Source: Bacteroidota bacterium (GTDB taxonomy: Bacteria; Bacteroidota; Ignavibacteria; Kapaibacteriales; UBA2268). From it: a DNA stretch of 11,728 nucleotides. Position 1 is the first letter of the stretch; each line of letters starts with the position of its first letter. The stretch is from the NCBI GenBank assembly GCA_024280675.1, contig JAJRPT010000207.1:1-11728 (forward strand), written 5' to 3'. Under the pieces are notes generated by a model that had not been told where the DNA came from, searched no databases, and was given only the letters and a program-made list of their open reading frames with translations. The position numbers and the translations under genes are program-made. Below are positions 1 through 6,520 of the stretch, piece by piece.

Positions 1-81
1 CTCGAAGTGACCCCCGAGAATCTCCGCATCCGCAAGCGTGAACTTGACCCCAACAGACGGAAAGTGAAGACTCGCTCGTGA
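1..81 (+). CDS. typA: TypA/BipA ribosome-associated GTPase, C-terminal end only
   Basis: The first 27 codons, in frame from base 1, read LEVTPENLRIRKRELD... and end at TGA 79-81. This matches the conserved C-terminus of TypA/BipA (ELVEVTPKSIRLRKR-type), a translational GTPase of the elongation-factor family that binds the ribosome under stress and in cold. The start and all GTPase and EF-like domains lie upstream of the window. A rho-independent terminator follows at 103-137. The same 81 bases recur at 1115-1195 inside a longer typA remnant, so it cannot be proved from this window which copy belongs to the full gene. This copy is the natural candidate because its frame is open to the left edge, whereas the other is cut off at its 5' side. 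Confidence 0.85.
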   Translation, partial: LEVTPENLRIRKRELDPNRRKVKTRS

Positions 82-102
82 GCAACATTTGAATTTATTT
101 CA

Positions 103-137
103 AAGCTCAAGTGATTTTATTTGCTTGGGCTTTTTTT
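103..137 (+). terminator. Rho-independent terminator of typA
   Basis: A stem of AAGCTCAAG (103-111) with CTTGGGCTT (124-132), nine pairs including one G-T wobble, closes a 12-base loop. The right arm runs into seven T at 131-137. It lies 21 bp after the typA stop and should separate typA from the following lipoprotein gene. Confidence 0.85.
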
Positions 138-174
138 GTATATTATGCTTAATTAATAATCAATTGGAAATATT

Positions 175-888
175 ATGAAGTTACTGGTGTTTTTTATTTT
201 TATACTATTTGTTTCTTGTTCTACTACTAGAATCAATCAGAATGAATATAAAGATGTGTTGATTAAGGCTGAAACTTTAATCAATAAAAAAGATTTTACA
301 AAAGCTAAAGAAATTCTAAATATAGCTATAAAGACAAGAATGCCTGAACAATCACCATTTGTTATTGGAAATACTTTAATTTATTATGGTGAAACTTATT
401 CACACAAACTTTTCTCTATGATTAGTGCTGCAGCTTTTAATATGTACAAGAATAATGACTCTGTTCGTAATGATCCTGGTTATTATGAGGATGATTTTGA
501 ACTTTATGACAGAACTCCTTGGAAACAAGCAGTTGTAATCCCACCGAATTACCCCAAGTTACATCTATATTTAGGTATTATTTCTATAAATGAAGGTGAA
601 ATTGAAGAAGCTAAAAAGTATTTTAAGTCCGTAGTTTTTATGTGGGATGGATTTTCTTCTGGATGGGTTAAACTAGCTTATTGCTATATAAAACAAAATA
701 ATTATGATGAAGCAAATAAAATAATTGAAGAAGCATTGTCAATAACTAATGTTCTAAAAGGGAATGAGGATCAATTAGCAATTCTTAAAGAAATGAAATT
801 GATAGATAGTACAGAAAAAAGTTTATATTATGCAGAGGAAATTTATAATAAATCTAGAAATTTAGATCTGAAAAAAAGAATAGAGTAA
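175..888 (+). CDS. TPR-like lipoprotein, inserted between typA tails
   Basis: A 237-residue protein of unrecognised family. The N-terminus is a short lipoprotein signal: MKLL, a run of hydrophobic residues, then the lipobox LFVSC with Cys15, so membrane-anchored export by the Lol pathway is expected. The rest looks helical and TPR-like: an N-terminal unit near residues 25-54 (...KKDFTKAKEILNIAI) and two more near 127-156 (YLGIISINEGEIEEAKKYF) and 162-190 (LAYCYIKQNNYDEANKIIEEAL). Such repeats usually mediate protein contacts. ATG 175 is preceded by a modest GGAA at 8 bp. The gene is much richer in A+T than the typA pieces on both sides and is enclosed by two copies of the typA tail, which points to acquisition. 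Its partner and role cannot be told. Confidence 0.8.
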   Translation: MKLLVFFIFILFVSCSTTRINQNEYKDVLIKAETLINKKDFTKAKEILNIAIKTRMPEQSPFVIGNTLIYYGETYSHKLFSMISAAAFNMYKNNDSVRNDPGYYEDDFELYDRTPWKQAVVIPPNYPKLHLYLGIISINEGEIEEAKKYFKSVVFMWDGFSSGWVKLAYCYIKQNNYDEANKIIEEALSITNVLKGNEDQLAILKEMKLIDSTEKSLYYAEEIYNKSRNLDLKKRIE

Positions 889-898
889 TTCGGGCTAA

Positions 899-1195
899 GA
901 CCGTGGCGAGCTTTTCATCTCAGCTTCAACTCAAGTTTACATGGGAATAATAATCGGCGAGAGAAACAAAGCTGATGATCTCTCAATCAACATTACCCGT
1001 GAGAAGCAACTGACCAACATGCGCTCCTCATCATCGGACGCAACGGTGACACTTCGCCCGCACAGAGTTCTGTCGCTCGATGCCAATGTTGAATTTATCA
1101 CAGAAGACGAACTGCTCGAAGTGACCCCCGAGAATCTCCGCATCCGCAAGCGTGAACTTGACCCCAACAGACGGAAAGTGAAGACTCGCTCGTGA
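899..1195 (+). pseudogene. typA: Headless C-terminal fragment of typA
   Basis: The frame ending at TGA 1193-1195 encodes about 98 residues homologous to the TypA C-terminal domain: DRGELFIS at the start, then QVYMGIIIGE, the family hallmark KQLTNMRSSSSDATV and the terminal ELLEVTPENLRIRKR. TypA proteins are about 600 residues, so roughly five sixths is missing. Homology can be read upstream of ATG 941 as far as codon 899; an in-frame stop (896-898) and the junction with the lipoprotein gene sit just before it. ATG 941 is an internal codon (family VYEG, here VYMG) without a Shine-Dalgarno sequence, so translation is unlikely. The fragment most likely arose by duplication when the preceding gene came in. 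Alternatively, it is the old tail left after a new one was supplied. Confidence 0.8.
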
Positions 1196-1251
1196 GCAAC
1201 ATTTGAATTTATTTCAAAGCTCAAGTGATTTTATTTGCTTGGGCTTTTTTT
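1115..1251 (+). repeat. Direct repeat copy B: typA tail plus terminator
   Basis: Exact copy of bases 1-137. The lack of any difference, even in the non-coding 3' stretch, argues for a recent duplication, for ongoing gene conversion, or for an assembly effect, since the window starts inside the other copy. Confidence 0.95.
1217..1251 (+). terminator. Second copy of the typA terminator
   Basis: The same hairpin as at 103-137 (arms 1217-1225 and 1238-1246) with seven T at 1245-1251. Here it follows the typA remnant and would end transcripts coming through the lipoprotein gene at 175-888. Confidence 0.85.
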
Positions 1252-1309
1252 CTTGGATTAATTCTTAAATCTGAGGAAAATATTATCCATTCAATTGTTC
1301 TAATCAAAC

Positions 1310-1531
1310 TTACTTTTTTTGAAACTTTCTAAGAAGTTTAATGAATAATAAATAAAAAGGAAGAACTGAGATTATTGTAATTAGTTCAAAATAGACCCAA
1401 TATAAATCCTCAGGTAGGAAAAATTTGCTAATTTGTCTGGCAACTACAAAAAGTATAAAACTGATAAGCAATTCGCTGAAAAATGTTTTTTTATCTTGGT
1501 CAATAATAAATGTTTTTCTCATGGCTTCCAT
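1310..1531 (-). CDS. Small membrane protein, two predicted TM helices
   Basis: A 73-residue protein of unknown function. A short basic N-terminus is followed by two hydrophobic segments, roughly residues 20-37 (LLISFILFVVARQIS) and 45-67 (VYFELITIISVLPFYLLFIKLL), and a basic tail KKLLRKFQKK-like in character, as in small inner-membrane proteins. The start at 1531 is favoured because a clear GGAG (minus strand, bases 1542-1539) lies 7 bases upstream. The gene stands alone on the minus strand and converges on the typA remnant. It could be a chance frame in AT-rich DNA, but the good ribosome site and the balanced membrane topology speak for a real gene. Confidence 0.5.
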   Translation of the reverse strand: MEAMRKTFIIDQDKKTFFSELLISFILFVVARQISKFFLPEDLYWVYFELITIISVLPFYLLFIKLLRKFQKK

Positions 1532-1754
1532 TTCTTCACTCCAAAATTATAATAAAACTAATATTTCTTCTTGTCACCATTCCATCTTCTGTCGGTAGGT
1601 ACAAGAAAATAGACGAGAGTTTTCGCAACATTCCTCATATTCTACAGACTTTATTTTTTTAATTTATAAAAATTATTTTAAAAAGCAAGTGTTTTCACAA
1701 ATATTTTCTATAATTTTGTCTTCAATATATTTTGTACAATAAGAGAATAAAAAG
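1532..1754. other. AT-rich divergent intergenic region
   Basis: No convincing gene. It lies between the divergently read small membrane protein and the purD operon and should hold promoters for both. A TAATTTTG at 1711-1718 fits the Bacteroidota -7 pattern TAnnTTTG for the plus-strand operon, but no good upstream TTTG element is seen at the usual distance, so this is weak. An imperfect inverted repeat is listed separately. Confidence 0.4.
1568..1607. repeat. Imperfect inverted repeat (hairpin) in intergenic DNA
   Basis: TTCTTGTCACC (1568-1578) can pair with GGTACAAGAA (1598-1607), ten pairs with one bulged C and a 19-base loop. No T-run follows on the plus strand. On the minus strand it would sit in the leader of the 73-residue membrane protein, about 36 bases before its start. 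It could be an operator or leader structure, or chance. Confidence 0.35.
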
Positions 1755-2228
1755 ATGAACCACTCCAATAAAATTATTTCGCTTCTAATCTTAATGCTTT
1801 CATTATCATTTGTTTCATGCGACAATGATGATGATGATGAACCACAATCAGGACACGCCCTGACTGCCGACATTTATTCAAGTGGTGGCGAGCTGTTAAT
1901 GCCAATAAACGAAAAGACCAATGCCAGCTATGACGAGCAGGACAAGTCTCTGTATGCCGATTGTGGTTGCCCTGTGACTAATTATCAAATTACTATCAAT
2001 AATATTGACACAAACTCTTCTGGTCTCAGCCCAAGTCTCTCAATCCAAATACGACATGAAGTTGGTGACGACTACCAATACGAAGATTTTGTGACAAGTA
2101 GCCAATCATTTACTGTCCTCAATCAAGACTCCGAATATTTGAGTGGTGAATTTTCATTTGAGGCAGCTAGCACAAGTACTGCATTAAGTCTTAGTGTTAA
2201 GAATGGCAGCTTTAAGATAAAGTTATGA
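1755..2228 (+). CDS. Acid-tagged lipoprotein at head of purD operon
   Basis: A 157-residue protein of unknown family. Residues 1-22 are a lipoprotein signal (MNHSNK, a hydrophobic core, then SFVSC with Cys22). The mature chain begins DNDDDDEP. In Bacteroidota, acidic residues directly after the lipidated Cys resemble the lipoprotein export signal that sends lipoproteins to the outer surface, so surface display is plausible but inferred. The remainder is rich in Ser, Thr, Asn and alternating hydrophobics, as in an extracellular beta-sandwich. A CGC pair (Cys70, Cys72) could bind metal or form disulfides. The stop overlaps the purD start (ATGA at 2225-2228). Only a weak AAGAGA precedes the start, and the lipobox position fixes the start well. 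Confidence 0.75.
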   Translation: MNHSNKIISLLILMLSLSFVSCDNDDDDEPQSGHALTADIYSSGGELLMPINEKTNASYDEQDKSLYADCGCPVTNYQITINNIDTNSSGLSPSLSIQIRHEVGDDYQYEDFVTSSQSFTVLNQDSEYLSGEFSFEAASTSTALSLSVKNGSFKIKL

Positions 2229-3529
2229 AACAAAATTCTGCTAAATTAAACATATTATTAATTGGCTCGGGTGGACGAGAGCATTCGCTTGCAAAATGCT
2301 TGGCTGGATCTGATTCTTGTGGGAAATTATTTGCAACCCCCGCTAACCCAGCAATATTGCAGTACTCAGAACTGGCCGAAATAGATATTGCTAATTTCGC
2401 AGAGATAATTGATTTCTGTGGCTTAAATGATATTGATTTAGTTGTAGTGGGTCCCGAACAGCCGCTTGCAGATGGGCTAGCAGATGTGCTTGAAGAAAAT
2501 AATATCAAATGTTTTGGGCCAAAGAAATACTCAGCCCAACTTGAATCATCCAAAGGATTCTCTAAGGATTTCATGCAAAGATATGAAATCCCGACAGCAA
2601 AATATGCTAGGTTCACAAAAGGCAATTCCGCCGAAGCTCACAAATATATTGATGAAAACAAAATGCCGATTGTGCTCAAGGCCGATGGCTTGGCGGGAGG
2701 CAAAGGTGTGCTTATTCCAGAAACTTACCAAGATGCACATTCAAACCTGTCAAAAATGTTTGACGGGATGTTCGGAGTTGCCTCTTCGGAGATTGTGATT
2801 GAGGAATTTATGAAGGGAGAGGAAGCCTCTGTTTTTGCAATTTGCGACGGGAAGGATTTCCTCACACTTGCCCCTTCTCAAGACCACAAAAGAGCTTGCG
2901 ATGGTGATAAGGGGGCAAATACTGGTGGGATGGGTGCTTATGCTCCAGCTCCAGTGGTGAGTGCGGAAGTTCTCGAAATAGTCGAGAAAGAGATTATTGA
3001 GAAAGTGCTTTCTGGGATGCAAAAAGAGGGTACTCCATTTATTGGTTGTCTTTATTGCGGGCTGATGATTGAGAACGGAATACCCAGAGTGGTGGAGTTC
3101 AATGTCCGTTTTGGTGACCCAGAAACCCAGTCTGTTTTGTCTATTTTCAAAGGTGATTTGGCGAGATTATTTTATTCGTCAGCCTGTGCAAATATCGACA
3201 AATCTGCTGTTAAAAATATTGCGACCGCTTATGCTTGCAATGTTGTATTGGCAAGCAAAGGCTACCCCAGCAAATATGAAAAAGGATTTTTGATAAGTGG
3301 CATAGCCGAGGCTGAGAGTCTTGAAAATGTAGAAGTCTACCATGCGGGAACAAAACAAACCAAAGATGGGATTCTGACAAATGGCGGGCGAGTCCTCTGT
3401 GTCAATGGTCTAGGAAAAAGTATTGCACAAGCAATTAAAAATGCTTATCTTGGTGCTGGTAAAATTAAATTTGAAAACAAATACAATCGTAGTGATATAG
3501 GACACAGGATAATAAAAAATGACGAATAA
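2225..3529 (+). CDS. purD: Phosphoribosylamine-glycine ligase (GAR synthetase)
   Basis: This 434-residue cytoplasmic enzyme joins 5-phosphoribosylamine to glycine using ATP, the second step of purine synthesis. The length fits bacterial PurD. Hallmarks in order: GSGGREH at 14-20 (N-terminal Rossmann-like loop), GPEQPL at 76-81, the ATP-grasp segment KADGLAGGKG at 152-161, PSQDHKR at 217-223, NTGGMGAY at 232-239, and EFNVRFGDPETQ at 291-302 with Glu/Asn metal ligands. The start ATG overlaps the stop of the upstream lipoprotein gene by 4 bp, and the 3' end overlaps the next gene by 11 bp, so translation is probably coupled on both sides. No other pur gene is visible. The gene looks intact, with no frameshift or missing motif. 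Confidence 0.97.
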   Translation: MKQNSAKLNILLIGSGGREHSLAKCLAGSDSCGKLFATPANPAILQYSELAEIDIANFAEIIDFCGLNDIDLVVVGPEQPLADGLADVLEENNIKCFGPKKYSAQLESSKGFSKDFMQRYEIPTAKYARFTKGNSAEAHKYIDENKMPIVLKADGLAGGKGVLIPETYQDAHSNLSKMFDGMFGVASSEIVIEEFMKGEEASVFAICDGKDFLTLAPSQDHKRACDGDKGANTGGMGAYAPAPVVSAEVLEIVEKEIIEKVLSGMQKEGTPFIGCLYCGLMIENGIPRVVEFNVRFGDPETQSVLSIFKGDLARLFYSSACANIDKSAVKNIATAYACNVVLASKGYPSKYEKGFLISGIAEAESLENVEVYHAGTKQTKDGILTNGGRVLCVNGLGKSIAQAIKNAYLGAGKIKFENKYNRSDIGHRIIKNDE

Positions 3530-4070
3530 TATTTCAAACCCCTTTGACTTGCTCATCGGGAAATGGCAGGGCGACAAGGGCATGGACATTGCTCCAGAAT
3601 CAATTGGAACGGAGACAAATCCATACTATGAAACAATTACTTTCGAGCAAACACCAGATGTAAGAAATGCAGAAAACCAAGAGCTTTTTGCCGTCTGGTA
3701 TCGCCAAATTGTTAGGCGGAAGTCTACTGGTAAAATTTTCCTCGACCAATCAGGCTATTGGATGTGGGATGCCAAGGAGAATGTGTTGATGCACTCCTTT
3801 ACCATTCCACGGGCGGTTTGTATTCTGGCAAAAGGAGAATTAAAACAGACTGAGGGCGGCTTAGTTTTAGAAGTTTCTGCTTCGGCTGACGATAATAATT
3901 TTGGAATTGTCCAATCTAAATTTATGCAAGAGAATGCAAGTACCACCGCTTTCACACAAAAATTAACTCTTGAAAATGGAATATTAAAATATAGCCAAAG
4001 TACAATGCTGGATATTTACGGCATAAGTTTCGAGCATACCGATGACAATTTTTTGAAATTACATGTTTAA
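3519..4070 (+). CDS. Nitrobindin-like heme-binding beta-barrel protein (THAP4/DUF1794)
   Basis: A 183-residue soluble protein without a signal peptide. It resembles the THAP4-type heme-binding domain (nitrobindin, FABP-like barrel), known to bind ferric heme and react with NO or peroxynitrite. Visible family marks are the first strand PFDLLIGKWQGDKG (8-21, the GxWxG motif), NPYYETITFE (34-43), SGYWMWD (78-84) and FTIPRAVC (94-101). The full length agrees with stand-alone bacterial members. The proximal heme ligand in characterised nitrobindins is a His near the C-terminus; His173 (FEHTDDNF) is a candidate here, but I cannot align it with certainty. The start lies inside the purD 3' end (11-bp overlap) and the stop directly abuts the next ATG, so it belongs to the purD operon. 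Heme or NO function is inferred from the family. Confidence 0.8.
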   Translation: MTNNISNPFDLLIGKWQGDKGMDIAPESIGTETNPYYETITFEQTPDVRNAENQELFAVWYRQIVRRKSTGKIFLDQSGYWMWDAKENVLMHSFTIPRAVCILAKGELKQTEGGLVLEVSASADDNNFGIVQSKFMQENASTTAFTQKLTLENGILKYSQSTMLDIYGISFEHTDDNFLKLHV

Positions 4071-4730
4071 ATGATTAATGTTATTATTACTGGTGCTAGT
4101 GGTATGGTTGGTGGTGCTGTTCTTACTGAGTGCCTCAGTTCAGAACACGTAGAATCTATACTTGTGATTAACCGAAGAAGTGTAAACATAACTCACCAGA
4201 AACTAAAAGAACTTGTGGTAGAAGATTTTTCTAATTTAGGCAATTACAAGGAAAGCCTTAGTGATTACAATGCTTGTTTTCTTTCACTCGGCTCCTTAAC
4301 TACCTTCGGCAAAGTTGCTTACGAGAATATCAACTATCACCTTCCTTTATCTTTTGCAAAAGAAGTCCTAAGGGCAAATCCAAATATATCGCTTTGTTAC
4401 GTGAGTGGAGCGGGGGCTGACTCCACAGAATCCAGTTCCATTATGCAACTCAGAATAAAAGGAAAAACAGAAAATGCTTTATTGAATTTAGGATTTAAAT
4501 CGGCTTTTATGCTTCGTCCAGCCATTATTATCCCAGAAAAAGTTGCAAATCTCAAATTCCTCTACAAAATATTTTATTCTCTTGCTAAACCTCTTGCCCC
4601 TGTTCTTCTTGGAATGAGCCTTGCTGTTAAATCCACTGATGTGGCTCGTGCAATGATTAATCTGATTCTTAAACCACATCCAGAAAATATACTCGGAACA
4701 AAAGATATTGCCAAACTCTCCGAGGGGTGA
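4071..4730 (+). CDS. TIP30/HTATIP2-like NAD(P)-binding atypical SDR protein
   Basis: A 219-residue Rossmann-fold protein. The nucleotide loop GASGMVG is at residues 8-14 after the first strand, NRR at 34-36 suggests preference for NADP(H), and YVSGAGAD (110-117) is the usual core strand. Near the normal SDR active site the sequence is IMQLRIKGKTENAL: Lys130 is kept, but the position of the catalytic Tyr (YxxxK) is Gln126, so classical dehydrogenase chemistry is doubtful. From memory, related bacterial 'epimerase' proteins share the RVKGKTENAL stretch, also without Tyr. The ATG directly follows the TAA of the nitrobindin-like gene, and it is the last gene of the purD cluster. Its substrate is unknown. 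Confidence 0.8.
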   Translation: MINVIITGASGMVGGAVLTECLSSEHVESILVINRRSVNITHQKLKELVVEDFSNLGNYKESLSDYNACFLSLGSLTTFGKVAYENINYHLPLSFAKEVLRANPNISLCYVSGAGADSTESSSIMQLRIKGKTENALLNLGFKSAFMLRPAIIIPEKVANLKFLYKIFYSLAKPLAPVLLGMSLAVKSTDVARAMINLILKPHPENILGTKDIAKLSEG

Positions 4731-4786
4731 AAAAAGGCACAGAAAAAGTATTTTTGCATCATTTTCAAAAACCTTACTTTTTATAC

Positions 4787-4819
4787 ATGAGCAAAATAAA
4801 GTTGCTTCATTGTTTTTTT
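4787..4819 (+). terminator. Terminator of the purD cluster
   Basis: ATGAGCAA (4787-4794) pairs with TTGCTTCAT (4802-4810) with one bulged T and a 7-base loop. After a two-base TG it is followed by seven T at 4813-4819. It lies 56 bp after the stop at 4730 and just before the convergent methyltransferase gene. For minus-strand transcripts the T-run is poor, so it would work best on the plus strand. Confidence 0.6.
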
Positions 4820-4823
4820 GTAT

Positions 4824-6515
4824 TTATGAATTAAATAACTCAGGGTCTTCTTCCACCGGCCGGACATCTTTTGTAGATTGCTTAAACGTAGAAGATTCAA
4901 CACCCCCTGGCATTTTTATTTCTCGATCTTCAAAAATATCCTCAATCGTCAATATTTGAATTTTGTCAAAATTGTAAGGTTTGTATTTCCCAACTTCTTT
5001 TGCTGATAATTCCATTGGTTTAGTGAGCTGGTCTTCAAAACAAACAAATACGCCAATATCGGCACATTCTCTATTTATTATTTGAATAAATTCTCTCACA
5101 TTTTTAACACTAACTTTGCCACTTTTCACTTCAATCAACACACGCCCCTTTTCATTATTATTCTTAGGAAATATTTTATAGCCATCCCAGCCTCCGTCGG
5201 CAATATCTTTTGGATTTCGGATTCCGCCAAGAAGAAACTCAACCACCCAATGTTGAAAATCAAAGGCGCCATGTTTACTTTTTTTGTCTAACAGTTGGTC
5301 AGATTTTGCCAATTGTTTTGCCGAATCAATGTCTTTTGGGAAGCCATTAATTTCTATTTCAGTAAGGAATTTACTCTTTGCTTTTTTTGAAAGTGGGCCG
5401 GTGAGTCTATTTAGAATTAATTTTACGGCAAGGTGAGAAATATCTGCACCAATCCAGTCCCGCCCGAGTTTGTTTGCTGCTGCAATCGTAGTTCCACAGC
5501 CACAAAAGAAATCTGCAACCACATCACCTTTGTTCGTCGATGCTTTTATTATTCTTTCCATTAGTGCTACCGGCTTTTGGGTTGGGTAGCCGAGTGACTC
5601 TTTCCCTTTAGTTGGATTTATATCAATAAATAAATCCTGTAATGAATGCCCTTTACTTAGGTGAATATAGTTTTTATATCCTGGTAAATTATTCTTGTTT
5701 TCAGCATGTAAAATAACACCCTTTTTATCTAAAAGATCTAGTACCTCTATCGAATTCAAATCATTAGGAATGTCAAATGCTAATTTTAAGGATCCAGGTA
5801 TTCCCCAATGCCTACCTTTTGCAGTTGGATTATATCCATTCCATTCTTGACCTGAATAGCCTTTACGTATACCAGAACCAGTAATATCAGCTCTTTTATA
5901 GTTCCCAAAATCATCACTAGATGAGAATCGTTTTGATTGATTTTCAGTATATTCAAGTTTCAATATATTAAATAAGAAATCATTTGACTTTGAATAAAAG
6001 AAAATAACATCATGTATAGGTCCAAATCTTTTAACTAAGTTATGGCTGGAAGTTCTTTTCCATATAATCTCATTCTTGAAATTCTTCTTCCCAAATATTA
6101 TATCACAAATTATTTTAAGATAATGTGACATGTTTGGATCGCAATGAAGGTAGAATGAGCCAGTATCTTTGAGCACTTTGTGCATATAATGGATTCGAAT
6201 AGCCATGGTAGAAATGTAGGCGATAGTCGAATCAGACACCACTTTGCGAAGTGCTTTCAAAAAGTCATGCAACACTATATTTAAATATTCCAACTCATCA
6301 ATGGCATCGGTAAAACTCACATTGCTCCAAGTGTCAGAAAATGCTTCTCGCTGAGCCTTAGTATCAGTCATATCCACATCTTCAAACAAAATATTATAAT
6401 TTCTTTTAGAATTAAAAGGAGGATCAATATAAATCAAATCAATAAACCCATCGGGATGTTTTACCGAAAGATCTTTTAGAATATCGAGACAATCACCAAA
6501 ATAAAGTTGTTTCAT
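4824..6515 (-). CDS. Adenine-specific DNA methyltransferase with C-terminal PD-(D/E)xK nuclease domain
   Basis: A 563-residue fusion. Residues 1-390 form a beta-class N6-adenine methyltransferase: catalytic YIDPPF at 29-34, a variable target-recognition part at about 140-300 that is more AT-rich than the flanks, LGYPTQKP at 308-315, and the S-adenosylmethionine loop DFFCGCGTT at 335-343, in the permuted order (catalytic motif before AdoMet motif) typical of this class. After a linker, residues 415-500 show GGWDGYKI (Asp444) and VLIEVKSGKV (Glu462, Lys464), the spaced D...ExK of PD-(D/E)xK (Mrr/Holliday-resolvase-like) nucleases, followed by a helix with VREFIQII. Cleavage and methylation by one chain would make it a type IIG-like restriction-modification enzyme. 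There is no helicase and no separate Res or S subunit nearby, so type I and III are not supported. The start is 5 bp after the tnaA stop. The recognition sequence is unknown. Confidence 0.85.
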   Translation of the reverse strand: MKQLYFGDCLDILKDLSVKHPDGFIDLIYIDPPFNSKRNYNILFEDVDMTDTKAQREAFSDTWSNVSFTDAIDELEYLNIVLHDFLKALRKVVSDSTIAYISTMAIRIHYMHKVLKDTGSFYLHCDPNMSHYLKIICDIIFGKKNFKNEIIWKRTSSHNLVKRFGPIHDVIFFYSKSNDFLFNILKLEYTENQSKRFSSSDDFGNYKRADITGSGIRKGYSGQEWNGYNPTAKGRHWGIPGSLKLAFDIPNDLNSIEVLDLLDKKGVILHAENKNNLPGYKNYIHLSKGHSLQDLFIDINPTKGKESLGYPTQKPVALMERIIKASTNKGDVVADFFCGCGTTIAAANKLGRDWIGADISHLAVKLILNRLTGPLSKKAKSKFLTEIEINGFPKDIDSAKQLAKSDQLLDKKSKHGAFDFQHWVVEFLLGGIRNPKDIADGGWDGYKIFPKNNNEKGRVLIEVKSGKVSVKNVREFIQIINRECADIGVFVCFEDQLTKPMELSAKEVGKYKPYNFDKIQILTIEDIFEDREIKMPGGVESSTFKQSTKDVRPVEEDPELFNS

Positions 6516-6520
6516 TGTTA

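Larger units (their letters stand above)
1..137 (+). repeat. Direct repeat copy A: typA tail plus terminator
   Basis: Bases 1-137 are identical to 1115-1251 (offset 1114, no mismatch found on base-by-base reading). The repeat covers the last 26 TypA codons, the stop, the 3' untranslated stretch and the terminator hairpin with its seven T. Identity stops exactly at the end of the T-run. The left border is hidden by the window edge; copy B's typA homology suggests that the full repeat runs back to about 899, roughly 350 bp. Confidence 0.95.

Noticed and set aside
937..1224. 95-residue minus-strand frame across the typA remnant
   Set aside because: Ser/Arg-rich translation typical of an antisense shadow; the plus frame shows clear TypA homology.
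4708..4959. 83-residue plus-strand frame after the SDR gene
   Set aside because: It overlaps the SDR end, the terminator and the antisense of the methyltransferase tail; no homology recognised.
4824..6515. Mod subunit of a type III restriction system
   Set aside because: No Res helicase-nuclease gene follows or precedes it, and the chain carries its own nuclease signature.
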